DNA from: GCA-2747515 sp964427825 | GTDB taxonomy: Bacteria; Patescibacteriota; Minisyncoccia; Moranbacterales; GCA-2747515 | DNA: 19,179 bases | NCBI GenBank assembly: GCA_964427825.1 | Contig: CAYRUU010000018.1 | Span: 1 to 19,179, forward strand | Reading direction: 5' to 3' | Notes under the pieces: generated by a model | Seen by the model: only the letters and a program-made list of their open reading frames with translations | Told to the model about the DNA's origin: nothing | Database searches by the model: none | Shown: piece by piece, positions 1-7,970 of the stretch | How positions within the stretch are numbered: position 1 is the first letter of the stretch | How the letters are laid out: every line of letters starts with the position of its first letter | Made by a program: the position numbers and the translations under genes

Positions 1-2
1 TT

Positions 3-626
3 TTTGCGGACATGGAGGTGGATCTTCCCGCAACGACAAAGTTTGTGATCAAATTAAGTGATGCCTTTCGACAACATGGTATTCTAATTGGCGTGGTCTT
101 TGCCATTCTTGCCATGGGTATCAAGCCGTTTTTGAACACGCAGCTTGGTAAGCAGGCGCTGAGTTTTGTAAATATCAAAACGCCGATGCTCAAAGACATT
201 GTTATGAAGGTCAATGTGGCACGGTTTGCGCGCATCTACAGCTCTCTGCTACGCAGCGGTGTGTCGGTAGTGGATTCGTTGACGATTGTTGGCAACACGT
301 TGTCCAACACGTATTTCAAAGAAGCGGTGTTTGCCGCGTCTGATCAAATTCAAAAAGGTGTGGCGCTCTCCACGGTGATTGCACAGTATCCGAAGGTGTT
401 TCCTATTATTGTATCGCAGATGATCAATGTTGGTGAGGAAACAGGAAAGACAGAGGATATGATGAGCAAACTTGCGGAATTCTATGAGGAAGAGGTCAAT
501 CAAATTACCAAAAATCTCTCGTCTATTATTGAGCCAGTGTTGATGATTTTGATCGGTGGTGCGGTAGGATTTTTCGCCGTTGCGATGTTGACGCCGATGT
601 ATAGTGTGTTGGAAAATATTTCGTAA
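3..626 (+). CDS. pilC: Type IV pilus inner-membrane platform protein PilC, C-terminal part (5' end outside window)
   Basis: The frame is open from the first bases of the window, so the gene starts upstream and only its last ~207 residues are seen. The product belongs to the PilC/GspF family, the polytopic inner-membrane platform of type IV pilus and type II secretion machines. Visible features are the second cytoplasmic GspF domain, with FARIYSSLLRSGVSVVDSL followed by the diagnostic INVGEETGKTEDMMSKLAEFYEEE region, and a final hydrophobic helix (IIEPVLMILIGGAVGFFAVAM). An earlier hydrophobic segment (GVVFAILAMGI) precedes the domain. The protein ends in the usual way for the family (TPMYSVLENIS), so the 3' end is intact. 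The next pilus gene starts 7 bases downstream, which suggests one operon. The family call is secure; whether the system is a pilus or a pseudopilus rests on the neighbours, and pilM/N/O favour a pilus. Confidence 0.95.
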   Translation, partial: FADMEVDLPATTKFVIKLSDAFRQHGILIGVVFAILAMGIKPFLNTQLGKQALSFVNIKTPMLKDIVMKVNVARFARIYSSLLRSGVSVVDSLTIVGNTLSNTYFKEAVFAASDQIQKGVALSTVIAQYPKVFPIIVSQMINVGEETGKTEDMMSKLAEFYEEEVNQITKNLSSIIEPVLMILIGGAVGFFAVAMLTPMYSVLENIS

Positions 627-633
627 TCGCACA

Positions 634-2115
634 ATGATTATGCGCACAACCGTTTCGCTCCGCACATACTCCGATCGTCGCGCATTTTTTCGCCGCTGCC
701 GTGGATTTACGTTGATTGAGGCACTTGCCGCTCTTCTTATTTTTGGATTCTTGGTGGGTGTGTTTTACCGTGTTTTTATTGCGTCAAGCGTCTATATGGT
801 CAACTCTCGCTTGCTGCGGGGTGCTGTTGCAACGGCAAATGAGCGCATGGAACAGTATCGAAACATTCCCTATAATGACATTGGGACAACTGCTGGGTCG
901 CCGGTGGGCTTGATTGTGCCGGATGAGCATGTGGCGATTGACGGTGTGCACTATCGTGTGATCACATCGGTCTTTTTTGTGGATGATCCGCGCGACGGTG
1001 TTGCACCGGATGATCTGCTTTTTGAAGATTATAAACGCGTCAGTGTTACGGTGGTGTGGGGTGAGGGCATGGATGCTGCAGTTTCGGCGGATCGCGCGGT
1101 ACATGATCCACTCTACTCGCAAAAACGTGTCAATCTCATGTCACAGTTTGTCCCGCCGGGAGGCATAGAGATGGATGTGCACGGTGGTGTGCTGGATGTT
1201 AATGTGTTGAATGGTGCGAATCAGCCTCTTGGAGATATGCCCGTTACGATTCGCGATCTCACACGCAATCATACTGTGACGATGCGCACAGACGCTAGGG
1301 GGCATGTGCCTTATGTTGGTGCGCTGCCGTGTCAGAATTGCTATGAGGTGACCGTAGGGAAGGAGGGGTATCAAACGATACGTACAGAAGATGGCACAGC
1401 ACAGTTATACACACCAACCTATATGCATCAGTCGGTGATTCAGGGGCAGCGAACTGTGATGACGATGATTACCGATGCTGTTGCGGACCTGACGGTGCTG
1501 TGTACGGATGACATCGGAGATCCTGTAGGTGGCGCGACGCTTGCCGTGGCGGGTGGTCGCAAAGTGGGGGCGGATGTTGCGGGTAACCCGATCTATGAAA
1601 CAAACAATACAATGACGGCGGATGCCAATGGTAAAATCATTGTACGCACAGACACAAATCGCGACGGTACAGTCACGGCAACGGATCGTACGGATCCCGG
1701 GGCATACACATTTACCGTACCGTCCGATGTGACGGATCATGTGTGGTTCGTTGATCAAATGATTGCGGATGATGGCAGTGTGACCATCATCGTGCCACCA
1801 GGATCGTCGCAAACGGTGGAGGCAAAAATCTTGTCGTCGGACGATGAGGCCATTTTTGTAAAGATTACGGATGCTGATGGACCAGTTGGCGGCGCAATGG
1901 TGCACGTGCAGGGCGGTCCTGCCGATCAAATGATTGATCTTGAACGTACCGCGGATACTTCTGGAAGTGTATATATTGTGTCGGATGAACCGACACCCTT
2001 TTCTAACGGTGCAACCTATACGCTCACAGTGCGCGCTGACGGGTATCGTGAAAGCACACAGGAGATCACCATTGATGCATTGACGGTGGTGCCGATAACA
2101 GTGGAGAAATTATGA
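634..2115 (+). CDS. Large PilV-like minor pilin with Ig-like/carboxypeptidase-regulatory-like repeats (module 1)
   Basis: The protein begins with a basic leader and a type IV prepilin site, RCRG|FTLIEALAALL, with Glu at +5 and a ~20-residue hydrophobic helix, so it should be processed by prepilin peptidase and inserted into the pilus. Start 634 is preferred because an upstream ATG at 604 lies inside pilC; ATG 640 is also possible. No clear Shine-Dalgarno is seen. After a pilin-like head (to ~residue 175) come three beta-rich segments, at about 184-255, 282-385 and 404-493. Their ADG/DARG and GYQTIRTE or GYRESTQE signatures are typical of CarboxypepD_reg or Ig-like folds. Segment 2 carries a dockerin-like calcium loop, DTNRDGTVTATD, at 1651-1686. 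At 493 aa it is far longer than ordinary PilV. The role, inferred, is a tip or adhesive minor pilin. It overlaps the next gene by ATGA. Confidence 0.85.
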   Translation: MIMRTTVSLRTYSDRRAFFRRCRGFTLIEALAALLIFGFLVGVFYRVFIASSVYMVNSRLLRGAVATANERMEQYRNIPYNDIGTTAGSPVGLIVPDEHVAIDGVHYRVITSVFFVDDPRDGVAPDDLLFEDYKRVSVTVVWGEGMDAAVSADRAVHDPLYSQKRVNLMSQFVPPGGIEMDVHGGVLDVNVLNGANQPLGDMPVTIRDLTRNHTVTMRTDARGHVPYVGALPCQNCYEVTVGKEGYQTIRTEDGTAQLYTPTYMHQSVIQGQRTVMTMITDAVADLTVLCTDDIGDPVGGATLAVAGGRKVGADVAGNPIYETNNTMTADANGKIIVRTDTNRDGTVTATDRTDPGAYTFTVPSDVTDHVWFVDQMIADDGSVTIIVPPGSSQTVEAKILSSDDEAIFVKITDADGPVGGAMVHVQGGPADQMIDLERTADTSGSVYIVSDEPTPFSNGATYTLTVRADGYRESTQEITIDALTVVPITVEKL

Positions 2116-2774
2116 TACGGCGATTGCGGACAACACGACGCGGCGTCACATTTGTGGAGATGATTGTGACAATTGCCATTTTTAGTATTATTATTCTAGG
2201 TTCGTCGGTGTTTTTTGTGCGGATGTGGACCATACATCGCTTTACACTGGAAACGGGGATCGCCTCTTTCATCGCGCAACGCGGTGTTGATGAGGCTGTG
2301 GAGCATATTCGCCGTGCGCGCTCATCGCAAAATGGCTCTTTTGCCATTGCATCTGCCGACAGTGACAGTATACACTTTTATGATGACTATGATGATGACG
2401 GCACGGTGGAGCGCGTACACTATTTTCTGGAGAATGGCACGTTGTGGCGTGGCGTCACGGAACCGATGGTTGATGCCGGCGGCATCATCACGTATGCTGA
2501 AGATGATGACACGGTGCGCAGTATCGCCGATCACGTCATCAATCAGTCATTGGGAGAGGCAACATTTACCTACTACGGCACGGATGGTAAAGCGTTCTCT
2601 TATGATGATGTTGCGGAAAACATTTTGACACTACCAGTGACACTGGCACACATTCGGATGGTCAAAATTGTGCTGTATGTGAACCCGGATGCCGTGCGCG
2701 CACCAAACCACGTCCATATTCAATCCTTTGCCGTTGTTCGTAATCTCGCCATTTATGATAAGGTGCAACCATAA
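2112..2774 (+). CDS. PilW-like minor pilin (module 1)
   Basis: The product has 220 residues with prepilin site RRG|VTFVEMIVTIAIFSIIIL, Glu at +5, an 11-residue basic leader and one N-terminal membrane helix. It fits the PilW/GspJ group: a helix ending VFFVRMW, then RGVDEAVEHIRRAR and an Asp-rich strand (FYDDYDDDGTVERVHYF) that precedes the RGVTEP turn, a common layout in PilW-like proteins. The start ATG overlaps the stop of the upstream gene (ATGA), with GGAG 5 bases before it, so translation is probably coupled. Its paralogue is at 5887-6519. It likely joins the PilV-like and PilX-like partners in a tip/initiation complex. The prepilin call is secure; the PilW assignment is by family pattern and position. 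Confidence 0.85.
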   Translation: MIRRLRTTRRGVTFVEMIVTIAIFSIIILGSSVFFVRMWTIHRFTLETGIASFIAQRGVDEAVEHIRRARSSQNGSFAIASADSDSIHFYDDYDDDGTVERVHYFLENGTLWRGVTEPMVDAGGIITYAEDDDTVRSIADHVINQSLGEATFTYYGTDGKAFSYDDVAENILTLPVTLAHIRMVKIVLYVNPDAVRAPNHVHIQSFAVVRNLAIYDKVQP

Positions 2775-4281
2775 AAAACGACAACTGTTACGACGCGGTT
2801 CGGCACTTTTGTATGTCCTTGCCGTGATCACTGCCGCAGCCGTATTGTTCACGGGTTTTATTCAGTTTGTCACATCACATGTGCGCTATGATCGCACCTT
2901 GGAGCCGAATATGCAAGCGCTACATGTGGCGGAGGCGGGAGTCTACTTCTATCGTTGGTATTTGGCACATCAGCTGGAAGGCTTGACGTCAATCCAGCAA
3001 GAGATTTTTTGGAAAAGCCATCCATTGGGTGTGGATAGTAATAACGATGGGGTGTGCGATGACAGCGAGGCGTATGTTGCGTCGTATGGTGATAATGGCA
3101 AATATCGCATTTGTGTTACACCGCCGAGTCACTATTCCACGATCCTGTGGATCAGTGCGCAGGGGATTGTGTCGTCTGGTGGCACCGAACATGTCCATAC
3201 GGTACGCGCGCGTCTGCGCAAAGAATCATGGAGTGAGTATGCGGTACTTGCCAATGCGGACATGCGTTTGAGTGATGGCACAAAAATCAACGGACGTATT
3301 CACGTCAATGGCGGTTTTCAATTTGACGGCACGGTGTCAAATGTCGTGTCCAGTTCGTTGGAAAAGTATCGGTATCCTGATGTGGGCACGCCGCGCTACA
3401 ATTCGGACAACGCGTGCTGGCCGGCATCCGGCGTGTGGTGGTGCAAGGCGGTGTGGACGAAGTGGCCCAATGAAAAAAACAGCAATTTTAACAGCCCGGT
3501 ATTTGTTGCGGGGAAGAATTTTCCCGTTCCGACAAAAGATTTCAGCAGTGTGAAGGGTAATTTTGCCGTTATTAAGACGGAGGCGGAACATCTTGGGCTT
3601 GCTTTCGGTCCGCAGCAGAAGGGGCGATTGATTGAATTAGGAAAGCCAACAGCCAATGAAATGAGAATTTCTACGGTGAAAACAGTAGAGACGGTGGATG
3701 GGAGAAATGAAAAAGGCGAAAATGAAAAAAAACGGGATACTTTCAATATTCTTGAGCTGTCACCGTCCGGGGCAATTACGATGTCTATTCCTCAAGAAGG
3801 TGTGATTTATGTTGAAGATGATACGTGGGTGCAGGGCGAATTGCCAGAAAACACGAAACTGACTATTGCCGTGGAGAGTCCCAGTAATGCCGCCGCTCAT
3901 GATGCGCGGATTATTTTGGGAGGTGATAATCTCATCTATAGTGATCGTACGGGGGGCAGCGTTCTTGGATTGATGGCGGAGGGAAATATCGAAATAATGC
4001 AAAATAGTAAGAATGACTTGAGAATTGATGCTGCACTACTTTCTCAAGGGGGTCGCGTGGGACGTATGTTTTGGGCGGATGATTATAAGAATCACATTAC
4101 TATTTATGGTGCGATTGCCACAAATGCGCGGATGGGCTTTGGCTTTGTTAATGCAAGTGGTTCTACGACAAGTGGTTATAGGAATCGTGACATTATCTTT
4201 GATGCGCACCTCTTGGATAATCCGCCGCCACTGTTTCCAACAGGTAATACCTATGTCATTGACCTGTGGGAGTCACAGTAA
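2755..4281 (+). CDS. PilX-like minor pilin with EF-hand-like loop and DUF4900-like C-terminus (module 1)
   Basis: A start at ATG 2755 (508 aa) overlaps the previous gene by 20 bases; a longer reading from 2689 would lie deeper inside it and put extra residues before the leader. The N-terminus, KKRQLLRRG|SALLYVLAVI, resembles the PilX_N family: a basic leader, Gly, then a hydrophobic helix, but Tyr instead of Glu at +5. Next come a helix with ALHVAEAGVYFYRWYLA and a perfect 12-residue EF-hand-type loop, DSNNDGVCDDSE (3034-3069). A beta-rich region follows (INGRIHVNGGFQFDG), then from ~residue 350 a DUF4900-like domain (IYVEDDTWVQGELP to PPLFPTGNTYVIDLW). As in GspK/PilX, lack of Glu5 suggests a tip subunit. 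Codons in its second half are more A/T-rich than in neighbours. Confidence 0.82.
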   Translation: MIRCNHKKRQLLRRGSALLYVLAVITAAAVLFTGFIQFVTSHVRYDRTLEPNMQALHVAEAGVYFYRWYLAHQLEGLTSIQQEIFWKSHPLGVDSNNDGVCDDSEAYVASYGDNGKYRICVTPPSHYSTILWISAQGIVSSGGTEHVHTVRARLRKESWSEYAVLANADMRLSDGTKINGRIHVNGGFQFDGTVSNVVSSSLEKYRYPDVGTPRYNSDNACWPASGVWWCKAVWTKWPNEKNSNFNSPVFVAGKNFPVPTKDFSSVKGNFAVIKTEAEHLGLAFGPQQKGRLIELGKPTANEMRISTVKTVETVDGRNEKGENEKKRDTFNILELSPSGAITMSIPQEGVIYVEDDTWVQGELPENTKLTIAVESPSNAAAHDARIILGGDNLIYSDRTGGSVLGLMAEGNIEIMQNSKNDLRIDAALLSQGGRVGRMFWADDYKNHITIYGAIATNARMGFGFVNASGSTTSGYRNRDIIFDAHLLDNPPPLFPTGNTYVIDLWESQ

Positions 4282-4332
4282 GGGAGCGAGTCGCGTATCG
4301 TTTGTGAGAATATTTTATGAAACAAAAAAAGT

Positions 4333-4339
4333 GGAGGAG
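4333..4339 (+). promoter_or_regulatory. Strong Shine-Dalgarno site of the second PilV-like gene
   Basis: GGAGGAG lies 7 bases before ATG 4347. It decides the start: the longer reading from ATG 4317 would translate through it and put ten lysine-rich residues before the leader. It is the clearest ribosome binding site in the window; most other genes here have none. Confidence 0.8.
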
Positions 4340-4346
4340 ACAATTT

Positions 4347-5879
4347 ATGTTACGTAGGCAGATCCATACACGCGGGTTCACCCTGATTGAGGGTCTTGTC
4401 CTTATTACCATCATTACGATTGCGGTGATGGCATTCTATCGCACGTATTTATTGGCAATGCGTCATGCGCTGGAGACGAAGTATCGCACGGCGTCGGTAC
4501 AATTTGCGGCAGCGCAGATGGAAATTTTTCGCAATACGCCATACCAAAACCTGAAACTGGATCCCGCAACAAGTCCCTTGGACGGTGCCATCATCGGTTT
4601 GTCCGCCGGTGATGGCTTGCCGTACACAACGATCACGACTACAAACAACATCCGCCATGAAACCGCGGTTGATATTCGCTATGTGGATGATCCGGAAGAT
4701 GGACAGGGTGATGTCGATGATAATCCCAATGACTACAAGAAAGTGACGGTAACGGTTGCGTGGGGTAGTGGGATTGGCAATCCGTCCGATACGGCGCGCC
4801 ATGTGTCGCTGACGTCGTATTTTGTACCGCCGTTTGGCAATGAATCTATGATTACCAAGGGTGCCATTTCCGCACATGTTGTGGATGCGCAAGGCGCACC
4901 CATTGTAGGTGCTCTGGTGAAAATTACCAAAGAAAATGGCAGCAATGTTGCGGGGTATCCCACACCGCTCATCACCTCGGACGCGGGAACGGTGGTTTTT
5001 CTCAATCTTGACGCAGGTGTGTATACACTAAGCGTCGCAAAAGAAGGATATGAAACCGTCAAGACAATGCCGTCATATCCTGCAACGGCATATCGTCCGT
5101 ACTATACACATCCCACCGTGGTGATTGGCCTGATGACGACACTAACTTTTACGGTCAATTCAAATCCGCATGTGACGGTTACCGCTGTGGACGCGTGGGG
5201 AGACCCGTTAGCAGGACGTCATTTTGCTTTTTCCGGTGGACGTATTTTGGGATATTTAGCAGAGGGCAATGTACCGGTGCTTGTCAATGATCATCTTACG
5301 GCAACATCGTATACCGATGGCAATCTTGATGTGGAGGATGTGTATGGCTATACCGCCAGTATGGGACTCTATAAATGGACACTCACCGACGCAAACTATC
5401 TCTTGTGGAAGGAACAAGATAGTGTGGTGTGCGGCGCAAAAGACAGCTGCGGTGTGTGTCAGGGCGATGCGACGATTGTGCGCGACAGCAACCCTTTCAC
5501 AGCGGAAGTTGCCGGTACGTTTGCCAGTGAACTTTTTGTGATTGACAAAGCGTATGACGGGATTTTAGTGCGTGTCACCGACGGAGAAACGGCACCGGAC
5601 AGTCCTATGTCGCTTGCAGGAGCAACGGTGCGTGTATACGATGCTGCTACCGATCCAGCGTCACCAGATGCCTATGATTACACGCGTACGGCGGATCGTT
5701 ACGGAATGGCCTATTTCCCCGTCAAAAATGCCGCGGATGATAGTGAGGGGGAGGCATGCGAGGTCGTACAGCTGAAGAAAGGTGGGGAATATTCTGTGAC
5801 GGTTACGGCGGAGGGCTTCGCGGAAAAAACGGAAGAGGTGACGGTGGATGGATTACAAGAAATAATAGTCGCATTATAA
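4347..5879 (+). CDS. Large PilV-like minor pilin with Ig-like repeats and a Cys-rich insert (module 2)
   Basis: The product has 510 residues and is the paralogue of 634-2115. A ten-residue leader ends at HTRG|FTLIEGLVLITIITIAVM, with Glu at +5. The pilin-like head shares FRNTPY, VDDPEDG, DYKKVTVTVAWGSG and FVPPFG with the first copy. Three beta-rich segments follow at about 171-250, 275-390 and 405-510, with SDAGTVVFLNLDAG and TRTADRYGMAYF turns typical of carboxypeptidase-regulatory/Ig-like domains. Unlike copy 1, the middle segment has no calcium loop but gains three cysteines, Cys362, Cys368 and Cys371, in CGAKDSCGVCQGD, suited to a disulfide or metal site. The start is set by a strong GGAGGAG. 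The gene sits 65 bases after the first PilX-like gene. The role, inferred, is a surface-exposed tip or adhesive subunit. Confidence 0.85.
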   Translation: MLRRQIHTRGFTLIEGLVLITIITIAVMAFYRTYLLAMRHALETKYRTASVQFAAAQMEIFRNTPYQNLKLDPATSPLDGAIIGLSAGDGLPYTTITTTNNIRHETAVDIRYVDDPEDGQGDVDDNPNDYKKVTVTVAWGSGIGNPSDTARHVSLTSYFVPPFGNESMITKGAISAHVVDAQGAPIVGALVKITKENGSNVAGYPTPLITSDAGTVVFLNLDAGVYTLSVAKEGYETVKTMPSYPATAYRPYYTHPTVVIGLMTTLTFTVNSNPHVTVTAVDAWGDPLAGRHFAFSGGRILGYLAEGNVPVLVNDHLTATSYTDGNLDVEDVYGYTASMGLYKWTLTDANYLLWKEQDSVVCGAKDSCGVCQGDATIVRDSNPFTAEVAGTFASELFVIDKAYDGILVRVTDGETAPDSPMSLAGATVRVYDAATDPASPDAYDYTRTADRYGMAYFPVKNAADDSEGEACEVVQLKKGGEYSVTVTAEGFAEKTEEVTVDGLQEIIVAL

Positions 5880-5886
5880 ACAGCAT

Positions 5887-6519
5887 ATGCACCAACGGAT
5901 CTATAGAAAAGGCGTGACGTTTGTGGAGATGATTGTGGTCATCGGTATCGTGTCATTTGCCATGACGGTACTAACAGTGTTTTTTGTGCGTATTTGGGAT
6001 CAGAATCGTTTCACGATGGAGTTGGGTTATGCCACAATGATTGCATCGCGCGGCGTGGACCGAACAGTGAAGGACTTGCGCCGTGCCACGCGCGGCGGCA
6101 ATGGCGATTTTGCCGTTGCCAAGGCGGCGGCGGATGAGGTGATCTTTTATGCAAACATTGATGAGGATGATGATCCGGAGCGCGTGCGCTACTTTGTGGA
6201 TGCCACAACGCGCACATTCAAGCGCGGCGTGACACAGCTAGACAAGTCAACTCTCCCGCCAACATATCGTTTTGATACGGATGAAGTCGTGACAACCATT
6301 GCGGATTTTGTGGTCAACAATCCAGCAGATGAGGTTGCGCTGACGTACTATGATGTGACCAATACGCTGCTGCCGCAACCGGTGACGCCATCCAAGGTGA
6401 CGCGTGTGCACATTCTGCTATTTGTCAACGTGGATGAGATTCGGCAGCCAAACAACGTGCGCATTGAATCGGATGTGGTTTTGCGCAATCTCTCCACATT
6501 CGGACAGACACCGACATAA
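5887..6519 (+). CDS. PilW-like minor pilin (module 2)
   Basis: The product has 210 residues with a nine-residue leader and prepilin site RKG|VTFVEMIVVIGIVSFAM, Glu at +5, then a single membrane helix ending VFFVRIW. It is a paralogue of 2112-2774, sharing the helix, RFT.E.G.A..IA.RGVD, the Asp-rich strand (IDEDDDPERVRYF) followed by RGVTQ, a VTLAHIRMVKI-like segment (here SKVTRVHILLFVNVDE), and an ending in NV.I.S..V.RNL. It starts 7 bases after the previous stop without a visible Shine-Dalgarno. It probably forms a complex with its flanking PilV-like and PilX-like partners. The pilin call is secure; the subfamily is inferred. Confidence 0.85.
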   Translation: MHQRIYRKGVTFVEMIVVIGIVSFAMTVLTVFFVRIWDQNRFTMELGYATMIASRGVDRTVKDLRRATRGGNGDFAVAKAAADEVIFYANIDEDDDPERVRYFVDATTRTFKRGVTQLDKSTLPPTYRFDTDEVVTTIADFVVNNPADEVALTYYDVTNTLLPQPVTPSKVTRVHILLFVNVDEIRQPNNVRIESDVVLRNLSTFGQTPT

Positions 6520-6540
6520 TTTGTAGTAGAGAAAAATTTT

Positions 6541-7950
6541 ATGACAACAAAGGGAAATACATTGGTGTACGCACTGATTGTGATTGCTGCTGCATCCACG
6601 ATTTTTGTGGGACTGATTCGTTTTGCGGTGTCGCATATGCAATTGAGCTTCCGTGCGGAGCCGCAACAAGAGGCTCTGCATCTTGCGGAGGCGGGTATTT
6701 ACTATTACCGGTGGTATCTTGGCAAACATATTGATGGTAATCCCTCGGATGCTGTGAGTGCGTTTTGGCAAAACCCCGAAAATGTACGGGGCGCCGATCG
6801 CGACAGCGATGGTGTATGTGATGAGGATGAGGCATATGAGCAAGATTACGATGGTACGAACACTGTAGGGAGGTTTCGTCTTTGCGTCATTCCTCCGCAG
6901 GAAGGGGCGTCTGCGGCATGGATTACGGCGACGGGATGGACATACAAAGAACCACATCTTCGTCGTAGCGTGCGCGTGCGCATGCGACGCCCAGCGTGGA
7001 GTGAATTTGTGCTTCTGACAGATCAGGCGTTGAATGTGACAAACAAGAGCGCATTTTTTAATGGATCGGTGCATAGTAATGAGGGCATGCTCATGGATGG
7101 CGTGGTGACGGGCGGTGCATCGGCAAGTGTTGCGAATTATACGTATGGTGGCGTAGTACGGCCGGGTGTGTGGACGTCATGGAGCGATGAAAAAAACACC
7201 ATACAAAACAGCAATGTCTTTTTGGGCGCAAAAACTTTTCCCGCCGCAAAACAGGACTTCAATAAGATGATTGTAAACTTTACACAAATTGCAGATGCAG
7301 CAAAGGTGCATTATAATCTGGATGCGGGTCCCGGGAATTTCGGATACCATTTGGTTTTTAAAGAAAATGGAGAAGTTACTGTGCGCATTGTAACACGGCT
7401 GGACAAAAATGATCCGACGAAAATTATTGAGGAGAAATATAAAAATGAAAAAGCAACACCAACATTAAAACTATTGCCGTATAGTGCGATTTTTATCAAA
7501 AATGATGTATGGATAGAAGGCGTGATCCCTGCAGGCACACTCCTTACGATTTCCGCGATGCATGAAGGTGAAGGTGAGCCAAGACAAGAGGGTATTTGGA
7601 TCAATGGAGATCTTACGTATGGCACAGGAAGTATGGAACGCACGGCACTTGGTATTGCGGCAGAGGGATCAATTCGCGTTGTAAACGACCCAAATATGGG
7701 GCTCAATAACACACTTGATATTCATGGTGCCCTCCTTGCGGTGAAGGGCATTGTGGGAAAGTTATCTGCGGAAGGTGTTCCAAAGACGGCATTAAATATT
7801 TACGGCGCTGTTGCTGCAAAGCAGGGATTCGTTTTGGATGGGGTGAGCACGAGTTCCTTGCAATACGATCCCAATTTCATCATGATTGCGCCGCCGTATT
7901 TTCCAACGGGGGACTCCATTGTGATTGATCAGTGGACGGAGCTGGACTAG
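6541..7950 (+). CDS. PilX-like minor pilin with EF-hand-like loop and DUF4900-like C-terminus (module 2)
   Basis: The product has 469 residues and is the paralogue of 2755-4281. The very short leader MTTKG is followed by NTLVYALIVIAAAS, close to the PilX_N pattern; +5 is Tyr, as in copy 1. The block EALHLAEAGIYYYRWYLGKH precedes a canonical EF-hand-like loop, DRDSDGVCDEDE (6796-6831). A beta-rich middle (FNGSVHSNEGMLMDG) leads to a DUF4900-like domain from ~residue 316 (IFIKNDVWIEGVIPAG to PPYFPTGDSIVIDQW). Conservation of both the Tyr and the calcium-type loop between diverged copies suggests they matter. It is the last gene of module 2 and is followed at once by a G10 run and a new promoter. 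Confidence 0.83.
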   Translation: MTTKGNTLVYALIVIAAASTIFVGLIRFAVSHMQLSFRAEPQQEALHLAEAGIYYYRWYLGKHIDGNPSDAVSAFWQNPENVRGADRDSDGVCDEDEAYEQDYDGTNTVGRFRLCVIPPQEGASAAWITATGWTYKEPHLRRSVRVRMRRPAWSEFVLLTDQALNVTNKSAFFNGSVHSNEGMLMDGVVTGGASASVANYTYGGVVRPGVWTSWSDEKNTIQNSNVFLGAKTFPAAKQDFNKMIVNFTQIADAAKVHYNLDAGPGNFGYHLVFKENGEVTVRIVTRLDKNDPTKIIEEKYKNEKATPTLKLLPYSAIFIKNDVWIEGVIPAGTLLTISAMHEGEGEPRQEGIWINGDLTYGTGSMERTALGIAAEGSIRVVNDPNMGLNNTLDIHGALLAVKGIVGKLSAEGVPKTALNIYGAVAAKQGFVLDGVSTSSLQYDPNFIMIAPPYFPTGDSIVIDQWTELD

Positions 7951-7951
7951 C

Positions 7952-7961
7952 GGGGGGGGGG
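7952..7961 (+). repeat. Homopolymeric run of ten G between pilX-like gene and pilM promoter
   Basis: Ten consecutive G begin one base after the TAG stop of the module 2 PilX-like gene and end 9 bases before the putative -35 box of pilM. It is the only long G run in the window. Runs of this length are prone to slipped-strand changes; here a change would alter promoter-upstream spacing and not a reading frame. Confidence 0.9.
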
Positions 7962-7970
7962 TATAGAGGT

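Larger units (their letters stand above)
634..7950 (+). repeat. Tandem duplication of a three-gene minor-pilin module (unit 1: 634-4281; unit 2: 4347-7950)
   Basis: Genes 1-3 and 4-6 of this stretch are pairwise paralogues in the same order: PilV-like, PilW-like, PilX-like. Shared protein landmarks are GFTLIE plus a VDDP..DG...DYK.V.VTV.WG block and FVPP.G in the first pair. The second pair shares GVTFVEMIV, VFFVR.W and RGVD. The third pair shares the ALH.AEAG.Y.YRWYL block, an EF-hand-like loop and a common C-terminal end (FPTG...VID.W). DNA identity survives only in short patches, for example 18 identical bases at 2151-2168 and 5920-5937. The duplication is therefore old rather than recent. 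Confidence 0.85.

Noticed and set aside
4317..4346. Upstream ATG for the second PilV-like gene
   Set aside because: It would translate through the GGAGGAG site and lengthen the leader; ATG 4347 has ideal spacing from that site.
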